Shown one piece after another: positions 20,082-29,989 of a stretch of DNA of 64,000 nt. This DNA comes from Anisakis pegreffii. Taxonomy: Eukaryota > Nematoda > Chromadorea > Rhabditida > Anisakidae. The notes below the pieces were generated by a model. That model was not told the origin of the DNA, did no database searches, and saw only the letters and a program-made list of their open reading frames with translations. How positions within the stretch are numbered: the first letter of the stretch is position 1; each line of letters opens with the position of its first letter. The stretch lies in assembly GCA_035041965.1 (NCBI GenBank), contig JAPYMA010000069.1, positions 62,001-126,000 on the forward strand. Reading direction: 5' to 3'. Position numbers and translations under genes: made by a program.

Positions 20082-22637
20082 TTTTTGAATTGTTCGTTCG
20101 TTGAAAGTGATCTCAAATTGAAAACAGCAAAATTTTCTCTTTGACGACAACTTCTTCAAAATAACAACAGTTCATAAGTAATGCTAACAACAAAACGTTA
20201 CTAATTCGAAAAAAATTGAATCATAATTGATCGAACAATTTATCTTTCGCAAAATGTGATTGACACTCGAGGATAATTTTTTGTTGGAGGAAGTGAAAGA
20301 ACTCATTCAGAATGACAAGGTAGGTGCACTATTCATGATTATTTAAGGAGCGTTATGACCATCTTATCATTCCTTATCACATTCTCTTCGGAATGAATCT
20401 TTTTAGAAGTCATTAAATGCTTGTTTAATAGCCATAGAGTATCAATATTGAATAGACACTCGTCAGTGATTATCATTTACAATAGTACTCTAAGCCTACA
20501 AGGTGAAATAAATATATTTGTGCAGCAAACACTCACAACTAGAAGACTTGTGTGTGCATTCAAATATACTTGGTGAGCATCATTTTTTGTTGGTTCTCAA
20601 AAGATTGATGCTTCATTATTGATGCTTCATTACTACTACTAAAAGAGTTTTATCAATAAAGAATGACAAACTACAAAACTTCAGCAAAGTCCGTTTGCTA
20701 TGAATAATCTATTAGCATTTCACAATTGAGTGCTGAAATATCGAGCAATCGGACGAATTATATGAATGAGCGCAGTGATTAAATTTGAAATTTGTGCTGA
20801 ACAATCGAATGTCGATGTTGAGATGAAGTTTGGATGAAGCAACACAACTGATAAGAGTACTGCGTTTTTTGTTGTTCGCCAACGGTGCTACTTCTTCAGT
20901 ATAGTGGTAATGCTCAATGAGCACACGTATTCTAACGAATTCTGCGACCAGCACAACACTTTCATCTAGAAATGCTGTTATTTCTTTGAAGTTTGTGCAT
21001 ATCGTAAGAGGTCGCTCCATTTCGGAATATATATCCGTAGGTATTGAAAAAGTATCAATGGATCACTCGAAGAATAACGTGGAACAGATATTCGCAGGAA
21101 TGAACTGAATAGAGTCAGGGTTCATTTCGTAGAATTTGTGAACGATCGCAGTTTTTATGATTATTTTGGTGTTACCAGTAGATTTGATGAGTGAAGAATA
21201 GTTGCGATTTCGTTGGAAGCGTTTACTGAATTCAGTGACTACCGTAGAAGATCAAACTTGTTATTGTAAAGATAACGACTGCAAATTCTTTGCAGTTAAG
21301 AAATGCATGAAAGGAATTTGCCCTTCACATCATAGATGCAAAAATTTGCAGATGAAGTTTGTATGTGATATCATTCTGAGAATGTAGATGTATCATTTAT
21401 TTACTCAACCAATAACCATGCCTCATTACGAATAAATGCCTCTCTCTTATCAATACCATCATAAATATTACTACTTTACTTTCTTCAATCGTCAGCATTC
21501 TTCATATTAAGGCATCAAATAATCGCTTGTCATGAAAATTACACTTATTTAGCAATTACAGGAGTGTAGGGATACTCTCCCAACAGTTTTTGTGAAGACA
21601 TTTCCGAATAATCCCGGAAACGTACAGTAAGGAGATGAATTTTCTCGAAAATCAGAATTCCCAAGGTCCCATCTCCAAAAAGGAATCCTACAGTATGAGA
21701 ACAATTTATGTAAAAATTGGCTTTGAAAAATTAGACTTCAGAATCTTTGAGAAAAAAATTAGACTTCAGAAAAAAAATTTTTCTGAGAACATTTGACCGA
21801 CGGAAAAACTCCGTGAAATTCACTTCAGAAAGTCAACCTAGAAGGTCATTAAGTCAACTTGCTCTTCCACCTGAGGTGCTTAAGCACGCCTTATTGATGA
21901 TAGCACCTTCCGGTCAAAATTTTGCCGATCAACACTCTTCGATAGTGGTTATTTCCGATCTAAAATGCACCTTTTTGGTGAGCGAACCGAAAAAAAATTC
22001 AGAATTTATGCACTACGCATTTTACCATTAAGCGATAAAACAATTTGAACTGAAAATATTTGAAGCTAACTTACATAACCAAAACATGTCTCTTCAACAA
22101 ATGAAACTTGTGGTTCATAATTCTATTTTTCTGGAAATATGCATATTCATAATATGAATGCGCAACGAAAAAACTCAATTTTGCATGCTCATTAGTTATT
22201 CATTTAAAAATTTCATAGAATCAGGTATATAAAGGATACCACTGCCATTCTGTTATTATTATTGTATAACAGAATCGGCGATGTGGCATGGCCGCGGTGA
22301 GTGTCGACGTTTACTGATAGCTTGTCGAACGGTGTGACAATAGGTGCTCTGAGAGGGATGGCAACTCTATTGACCAAGATATTATCAATGATATTGCTAC
22401 ACCATTCGGTTTTGAGCAAGACTTTACTCTACTTTCCGACTTTCCTCCACAACCGGAATCGAACAAGATGTGGTCGTTATGGAAGAGGATGCGTTGCAAA
22501 AGATTCACTCAGCAATATTGACTGTTAAAACGTCTCATTATCAGATGTGAACGTAGATTAGGCCAAGCCTGAAGTCTGCGATGAGATACAATTCATGTGA
22601 GTTGGGATGTGAGCAGCAACGAATAATTCAACATAAA
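20082..22637. other. Divergent intergenic region
   Basis: This lies between the start of the sugar transporter (-) and the inferred start of the phosphatase (+), so it should hold promoters of both. I see no further exon chain. A short cysteine-containing frame near 21.2-21.4 kb (with CYCKDNDCKFF) lacks a start codon or splice context and is not annotated as a gene. Confidence 0.5.
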
Positions 22638-25600
22638 ATGCCTGGATTAAGTGTATCGAAATTTTTGCGAGTAGCTTTCAAAAAAAATGGACTGATTTTC
22701 AGCCACTGCTGGTGGCGGAAGCCGACGACGTCGCCGTACTAGAAGAACTAGACATGGTGCAACGGAAGAGGATGTGACTGTTGAATGTGACGATAAACGT
22801 GTCAAGGTTAGCATATCCATGACCAAACAGTTCAACAAAAATTCTCAGCGAAAATTGGTTTTCTTTGAAATTGTCCAAATTGAGTACCTTAGCGGAATTA
22901 TTCGGAAACTTCGTTTTGAATGATTTTATTATGAGATGCTATTAGCGATGAACTTTTTCAGTACATTGTATGTTAAAAGAAAAACATTGAAATGCTGTTT
23001 TCAGTGCATCTTTTTATTAACTTCTCCCATTGATTGTCACGGAACAGAGGCAGAAATAGAGCCTAGGAGAAATTTTCACTGCACCAAGCGAATAGGGAAA
23101 CAATGAAGGGAGACTGTGACTTTAGGTTGAGTTTTTAAAACGAGTCCTACATCATCGCATAGATTTTGGTGTGCTGACAATAGATCTGTTTTCCGATTTG
23201 CGAAATTCGCAATCAACACGCCAAGATCAGTGATCAACGTAATGACCCCTGTAGCCGAAGATGCAGCGGTCGTTGATAAATTGTTCAAATAATCGGATAA
23301 CAATAATCAAATAACAGTAAATGTTACCAATCAGATCATCCGAGATTTTAGATCGGAAATGAATAGCCATTAATTATGCTAATGCAAGTGTGACTTAAGT
23401 GACGGTATCACAAAATAATGCTTAAATAATAACGAGAAAGAATATTTCAGAATCCTCGAACGAAGCGGAAAAGAGGACGTGCGGTGAGTGCTAGTGTTGC
23501 AGCTGCACTAGCTAATTTCGTCGAGGATGTCAAAACCTTAGGTGGCTGATTCAACCACATTGATAGAGAGATGACGCAGGCATTTTGAGGATCACGAACA
23601 AATTTAGAGATGCTGATAAAATTCACTTGATAATTCAGATCATTGAACGTTCAACTGTGGTAATGAATGCATTCGCGACGGCGCCATAATCAACGTTCAA
23701 GGCAAAATGAATAAATGAGATCCAAAATTAATTCTACGCAAACTAATTCCAGGATTGGCAGGAATGCGGAAAGAATTCGAAGAATTGCGTTCTTTTTCAC
23801 CGTCAAATAACGAACAAACAGCATTCAAAGCAAATCCAAAGAATAACCGATATTTGGATGTACCATGTCTCGATGCAACAAGGTTGATCCTGCTCACTCT
23901 TCTCATAACAATTATTTTTATTCGCAAATCGTTGAGAACAATGTTCATATCATCTTTTTTTTCGAAACCTTGACATGAGACGAATTACTTACTATTACTT
24001 GCTATTCAACGAAGTTTTAATTTCAGAGTAGTTTTAACATTGAATGTTCCACCAGAAACCGATTATATACATGCGAATACCATTAAAATGGACGGCGTCG
24101 ATAAACAGTATATTGCCACGCAGGTCATTTCTTAACTCGAATTAGAAAAGCGCTCGATTTGAGTGATTTCTGACATGAATGATTGGTTCATTAGGGAATA
24201 TAATTTTGTCACAGCGCCTCAAAAAGTATGCCTCGTCATAACTAATGCAAACCATTTGAATGATTGTAAAATGTGCAGCACTTTGTATTTATTTCTCATT
24301 TTCGGAAATACATCCAGAAAAATGTTCCAGGGTCCACTGGACTCTACAATATGTGATTTTTGGAGGATGATACATCAAGAATCGATAGGAAATATCATTA
24401 TGCTATGTAAAACCAATGAAGATTCCAAGCAAAAATGTGCTCAATATTGGCCAGAGGCCGAGGGAGAAAATAAAACCTATGGAAGTATGTTCGTGATGAA
24501 CAAAAAGGTCGTCTTTCTCCACGCATTTTTGAAACGTTTGAATGGACCACCTTCACTCCATGCAGTCTGCCAGTTGATTCTCTTTGATTACTGTTTTGTT
24601 ATGGAACGGAGCAGTTGATTTTTATGTATAATATTACGTTTCCTAATACAGCGATGGCATGCGTTTCAGTCTGAACATGAAGATCGATTTGAAACATACG
24701 TTCTTGAAGTATTACCGGAGGGGTGTTCGAACTCAACACTCGTAAAATTAATTCAAATGACCGAATGGCCTGATCGCGGTGTTCCCCGCAGTGGATTTAC
24801 CATACTACGATTACTACGAATGATACCTTTGGTTGGCATTTAATTACGAGTGTCACCAATGAATTCGCTGAAAAACTAATGTACAGTGAAGGACTTCTGG
24901 TAGTGTGTAAGGCTGTTCAAACGTTTATGGCAAGAGATTCTTCACCTAAAAACGAACAGAGGATCTAATTTTTCCACTCAACTCGTTGGGAAGTTCTTTC
25001 ACATTTCCTGCATAAGATGAAGAACAAGCTAGGGACTGCCATCAAAAAAATCAATCTTTTCAGGGAACCACGACTGTAGTTCATTGTTCAGCAGGAGTGG
25101 GTCGTACGGGAACAGTTATAGCTATCGATACGATCTTATCAAGGTTATGGAAGTCAAAGCAAACCAAGGTTTCGCAGTTCATCTGGTGTTGGGAACCGCA
25201 AATTTTTTTTGCGGTGGCTGCAATCGAATGCCATCGAAGAGCAAATTTTGAGCATCGATCGGTGTCATTGGTGGTAACCGAAGTTCGGTTTGTTGAGGCC
25301 ACCAATCGAACAGTCCCGTTTGGTTGCAGCCAGTGGCCATCCATTTTCGGGGGCCCACAAATTTCGGCGGCCATCGGAAATCGGTCGGTTGCCTCCTATC
25401 GAAATTTGGGAACCTGTGCAATTCGGTGGCCCCTGACCCAATCCTAAGTTCATCCAGCACTAGGCACATTTTGATGCAAAGCTTTTACTAACCATCACCG
25501 TGTGGATCATGCATCAAATTCAGAGAATAAAATCGGAGTCATTTTCATGACGCTTTCTCTCATATGAACCTCCAACACTGCTTACCATTTTTAATACTTA

Positions 25601-25906
25601 AAACAGAACAATTTTCAATTGTTCCACGAACTACACCATGAATAAAATGGAAAATATTCAAATTCCATGTTTCAAATAAGTTCATCACCACCACCACCAA
25701 ATCAAGACGCAACAACCAAAAAGCGACAGCCATCTTTTTAGGTGATGGAAGTTGTAAAAGAGATGCGAAATCAAAGAGCGATGATGGTGCAAAGTGAAGC
25801 ACAATACGTGTTCATCTACTGTACCATACTCGATTATATTCAGGTTCACTCAGTGTCAAAGAGATTTGTAAAATCGAAAGTGCTCTGTGAACAACGTCTA
25901 AGTTGA
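22638..25906 (+). CDS. Non-receptor protein tyrosine phosphatase, nematode type
   Basis: This is a single PTPase domain that removes phosphate from phosphotyrosine, predicted cytoplasmic or nuclear (no signal peptide or TM segment). Exons: 22638-22650, 22703-22806, 23451-23541, 23753-23882, 24027-24123, 24331-24507, 24652-24831, 25064-25168, 25742-25906; phases agree throughout and give 353 residues. The N-terminal about 50 residues are very basic (GGGSRRRRRTRRTRHG and NPRTKRKRGRA) and may act as a nuclear signal. Domain motifs: NNRYLDVPCLDATR (the KNRY position), DYIHAN, ATQGPL, DFWRMI, the WPD loop EWPDRGVP, the catalytic P-loop HCSAGVGRTG with Cys and Arg intact, and a Q-loop region VQSEAQYVF. 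It is therefore likely active. The link between LLRMIP and the P-loop is several residues shorter than usual, so a mini-exon near 24.9 kb may be missing. The 13-nt first exon is an inference. The family is expanded in nematodes, and I cannot assign an orthologue. Confidence 0.9.
25185..25460. repeat. GC-rich insertion inside the last phosphatase intron
   Basis: Within the 573-bp intron 25169-25741 there is a block far richer in GC than its surroundings, open in several frames on both strands. Variants of one word recur within it: GGGAACCGCAAATTT... with GCGGTGGC near 25.2 kb and GGGAACCTGTGCAATTCGGTGG near 25.42 kb. The related words agttcatctgg and agttcatccag lie at its two edges. It is likely an old mobile insertion, but no clear terminal inverted repeat was found. 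The long overlapping ORFs come from base composition, not from a gene. Confidence 0.5.
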
Positions 25907-27851
25907 TTAAGTCATGTGATGATCATGCCGATAGCATCATTCTGTATCAGTCAATTCACAAATCACCACTGAAGGGTTGAAAATAGCGCCGAAGTGACGA
26001 GAAGAGTTGGGTCGGGCTAGGGAAACTTGATTGCCCAAAAATTTAGTGTCAAATAATCACTTCGCTTGACAAGCAAGAAAACGAAGCATCAAGAATCGCC
26101 GGTTCAATCGTTTTTGCCATCAATGTAAGTTGAATAAAGCCAACCGAAGATATGACGGAAAAGAGGATAGCAGACAAGGCTTAATCGACAACCGGATATA
26201 TAATGAGACAATCATTTTTATTGATAAATTTGATTTACATTTAGCAGCGTCGTCCGCACACAAATAGCGGCATTGCAAAAAATGTGAATTGCAGGCAAAA
26301 CAACCAAACAAATACCGCGAATTTGTTCATGCGTTCCACGAAGAAGTTTTGAATGCTGAAATGACTTGATACCAAGCAGTCATCGGATCGAGCATCTTAA
26401 CAAATAATTTGCTTTGTCAGTGATCAGACTGGAATGCAATTCTTCATACAATGTTACTTCTCATCATTAAATTTTGAAAATAATTAGTTGCTTATCAAAT
26501 ACGATTTGCTGCACGTTCAGTCATTGCAATCGGTTAATTTAATAAACATTTTTGAATCCTCTTCATCCATTCACACCACTGTGATCATATCAAGACAGGT
26601 AACAGACGCGTTTATTTCGGAACTTATACCATTTTACTGATTATAAATAATTTATTTCATAGGTATCGAGCAACAAAAAACGAAATAAATCAAAAAATTT
26701 GACGTTAACGACGTCAAATCAGTGAATAGACGTGAGCAATTTCAGGTCCATTTTGGTCACATTTTTTAGACCTTATTTTGTTGCGTATGTCTGTTGATAT
26801 ATGTCTTCACTGATTACGGTTGTACATTAACGATGTCGGTTTGCTGAATGAAACAATGTATTGATGCATTTTTACTAATAGACCACTTTAAATGATTGTT
26901 CGCTTTCATTTACAACTGGGCGTTTACATATACCATGATAAAGTTTCATCCAGTTTGTTCACTCGGAAATAGATGCGTCGAAATTGAGGATTAATTCGCT
27001 TTTTTTTTGAGTTTTATTATAAGATTGTAAGGCCTTCATGCATGCTGGGAGGCGCTGACACTTCCAGTTGGATACCACCATACCAGCGAAGAGTTGATTG
27101 CTTCTATTTTGAGAATATTTTCGGGTCCCAATCGCATACATTACCGTTTGGTTCAAAAACGTACACTTGTGAAGGCTTATGGCGACGAACAGGAGAAAAT
27201 GAAGCGCTATTATTAATTTGAGGAATGTTAGTTTTCTCGGAGAAAATAGAAAAAAATGAGAGTTGAAAATTACTGACGTACGAGAAATATGTGCAGTGTT
27301 TCATGTTCGATATGTTCTTGTTTGAACTTATCATTAATTGCATTATCAAAAATGAGCCCTCATCATTTTCTCTATTTTTCAAAATTTTCCAACAACGACA
27401 TTGAAACTCAACAATGATTTTGTACCTGCGCGGTATCAAAATCACACCCTCTGAGTTTCTCGGATCCTCAAAACGTAATGCGACCCCACTACACCACCAG
27501 CCAGTTGCACCTGCATTTCAAATCCATTTACATACTCTTTTCTCTCAATTTATTTTTGCCTGCTTTTTGCGTTAGCTGTTGCTCCAATAATGTGTCGATT
27601 TCGAAGTGAAATTTTCCACATTTCATCATTTCCAAATTTCGAAGTTTCAACGGGGCTTATTGAATTGGATTGAGCATTAAGTACTTATCTGCTGACAACG
27701 ATCTTTTGCAATAATCATTTAATTTGCACTTCTTTTTAATCCGACAGTGAGTGTCATCCTTCTATTTCTCCATTCGTTCACCTCTCAGCGCTAAACTTCG
27801 AACTTCGCAACTGCCCTACCAATGTCTGTCAACCATTATTTTGGGAATGAA

Positions 27852-28082
27852 CTAATAATAAGTAGAATTGCACACGTGCATGATTGCCCTATATTCATGC
27901 CACAAGGACAATGAAATAACAGCAGCATTTGAAAGGGCTTCGCAACGTTCCAAAAATGGTACACAATAACCACCGGGTGCACGACAATTGACCAAGCGAC
28001 AACTGTCAGCACGACGTTTAGCCAACCTGTAGTCGGTCACACAAACTTCGCTTTTTGAGCAGTGCGAACGCACGTTCACCAT
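27852..28082 (-). CDS. Cysteine-rich small ORF of unknown function
   Basis: An ATG-started frame of 76 residues has seven cysteines, at residues 8, 14, 28, 33, 40, 47 and 71; the first six are spaced 5-13-4-6-6 residues apart. The central part (RRADSCRLVNC, GGYCVPFLERC) looks like a disulphide-rich exon, but there is no signal peptide, so it may be one exon of a longer gene or a captured fragment. Its 5' half lies in the left arm of an inverted repeat. The mirror copy at 28398-28529 carries the same coding segment broken by a 7-bp insertion and by stop codons. I do not recognise a family. It could equally be non-coding. Confidence 0.3.
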   Translation of the reverse strand: MVNVRSHCSKSEVCVTDYRLAKRRADSCRLVNCRAPGGYCVPFLERCEALSNAAVISLSLWHEYRAIMHVCNSTYY

Positions 28083-28529
28083 TTTGTGTGTGATATAAAA
28101 CACGGACTATGTGATATATTTCGAGAATGTTTATCAATATTTTATGGTACTGGTGTCGTTTAAGGGGCAAAACAACGAGCGTGCAGCAGTACAACAGCAC
28201 TGTGGCCGACACAGCCTTAACTTAAGCGTAGCCTCAGCCTCACGCTCAGACTGAGGCTGAGGCTACGCTTAGGTTGGGGCTAAGGCTACGGTTAGACTGA
28301 GGCTGAGGCTACGCTTAGGCTTAGGCTTGGGCTAAGCCTCAACCTAATACGTATTACTGAGGCTTAGGCTGAGGCTAAGCCTCAGTAATATGGGTTTTAT
28401 ACCACACACACAAAATGGTGAGCATATGTCTGCATTGCTCAAAAAGCGAAGCCAAACGAAGTTTGTGTGACCGACTATAGGTTGGCTAAATGACGTGCTG
28501 ACAGTTGTCGCTTGGTCAATTGTCGTGTA
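27976..28529. repeat. Large inverted repeat with TTAGGC-like core
   Basis: Arms at about 27976-28101 and 28398-28529 are reverse complements with roughly 90 percent identity over 125 bp (for example ACGACAATTGACCAAGCGAC in the left arm against its complement in the right). The right arm has one extra 7-bp segment. The spacer (28102-28397) carries an array of words such as CTTAGGCTTAGGCT and AGGCTGAGGCT in both orientations, close to the nematode telomere unit TTAGGC. No target duplication was seen at the edges. Confidence 0.8.
28215..28395. repeat. Degenerate TTAGGC/TGAGGC array
   Basis: About 180 bp are built from 6-bp words of the type TTAGGC, TGAGGC, TAAGGC and TACGGT, first on one strand and then the other, so the array is itself palindromic in part. 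Exact TTAGGC units occur near 28.31-28.33 kb and near 28.36 kb. It resembles an interstitial telomeric sequence, but it is too degenerate to call as a healed chromosome end. Confidence 0.7.
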
Positions 28530-29989
28530 CCCCCCTCCAACAGGACAGCGCAGATTAATGTAGTTATTGTAACCACATTAATATGCGATGTTGGAAAGAG
28601 GATAATGTAAACTAATGCGCACTCTTTGTTCGTGCGTGCTCAGTGTTCCGATTTAGGCTGAAATATGGCTTGAGACTCATCTAGACCGGATATTATTGCG
28701 GAAGCATCCTTATGTTGCTCCATTCCTGCGTTGCGAGTTGCAACCCGACTTTTAAACGACGTGTCGCATAATGCTTATAGACATGATAACCAGTGAACGC
28801 GCCAACAAGGCACCCGAATTTAATTTGCTGTCATTCGTTCGATCGGGATTCAGCTTTCAGTTTATGATCTTGCTGATGCTTTTTTATGCTTAAAATCACG
28901 ATCAAGCTAAAATTAAGCTAACTTTACGTTTACGGGTCACGCGTTTTGTCCAGTTGTGACCACACCGTTCGTTCTTTGTGAATTTTCAAGTTTTCAAAAA
29001 ATTGAATCACTTGGAATGTTCAGTTAGCAGTTAAAGTTGTGTTGTCGATCTTGTACTCTGATGGCGTAATATTTTACGTAATTATTTGTGATTGATTGAT
29101 TGACTGATATAGATTTGTCATAATTCCCCGTTTATATGAAGTTTAGAGTGTCCATCCCTTTAATTCATCCAGTTGTTTTTAGCAGTCAAACTGTAAAATT
29201 AGCAAAAGTACCGAAATGTTTTTGAAAAATCGGAAATTCTGACCCGAACCTAACGTTGCACGGCTATTCAGCACCCTCCAGATTATACCAAATGTAGACG
29301 CTCTAAAATTGTGCTTTTATTAGAATTCATCAAGATATGTTCTGGAGCAGGGTGATTTCGAAAGACATTTTTCACTGAACGGGGCAAAACAGGTGAAATT
29401 GATATTGTGTTATTTTCTGAAATTGATATTCAGTTCACTGTGTTCTGGATAATTATGATCGATGTATGTTTTCCTCTTGATGTATGTTCAAGTTTTCGAA
29501 AGAGTTTCGAATGTCTGCAGAAACATTCAGTTTGTGCTCGAATTGGTCGCTGTCGTCCTGGTAACTTGATAGCGTTATATGTCGATGTGATTGGTTGCTT
29601 GATATGGATTCAACGAATTTTTCTCTCCTCAACTGTGCTTCGATTGACCTCGATTATCTTCACACAAATAGGTGCGTTTACTTTCGTATATCTTTTCAGT
29701 TGAATGTGCAGTATTCGTTCGCGTTTATTGTGCTTTTCCTTCAGCCACACGGGAAATTGTCAGATTTTCATAAAAAATTCATTTTGAAAATTTGGCGGAA
29801 ACTCGTGTGACGATAGCGTTACACCCAGATATTTCATTTTTTAAACGCAAAAAAGAGTTGTGTCAAGAGGAAATCAGTTATGTTGAATAAGAATTGCAAT
29901 GATAGCTACTCGAAAGCGTTCAGTGGAATGGACGTTGCATATTTAACGCACTGACGCGAAACATTAACGAAATGTGTTACTTCTTTCAG

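Larger units (their letters stand above)
25907..29989. other. Intergenic region with one large inverted repeat
   Basis: Apart from the inverted-repeat structure at 27.98-28.53 kb and the cysteine-rich ORF at its left arm, I see no gene here. AATAAA at about 26.13 kb could be the phosphatase polyadenylation signal. The end of the interval must contain the unplaced first exon(s) of the MORC gene, because the family's conserved ATPase domain begins just upstream of 29990. Confidence 0.5.

Noticed and set aside
21202..21387. Short cysteine-containing frame (CYCKDNDCKFF)
   Set aside because: No ATG, signal peptide or splice context; likely chance.
24163..24330. Upstream extension of the phosphatase exon frame
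   Set aside because: The TTCCAG acceptor at 24325-24330 places ATQ directly next to GPL, the conserved family sequence, so the part before it is intron.
25081..25469. Long overlapping ORFs on both strands over the phosphatase P-loop exon and the following intron
   Set aside because: They are a by-product of the GC-rich insertion; only the frame carrying HCSAGVGRTG is coding, and it ends at the 25168 donor.
27104..27445. 113-residue minus-strand ORF between phosphatase and inverted repeat
   Set aside because: Low-complexity AT-rich composition with no family motif and no splice partners.
28215..28395. Functional telomere or chromosome end
   Set aside because: Only a few exact TTAGGC units, inverted halves, and ordinary sequence on both sides; at most an interstitial relic.
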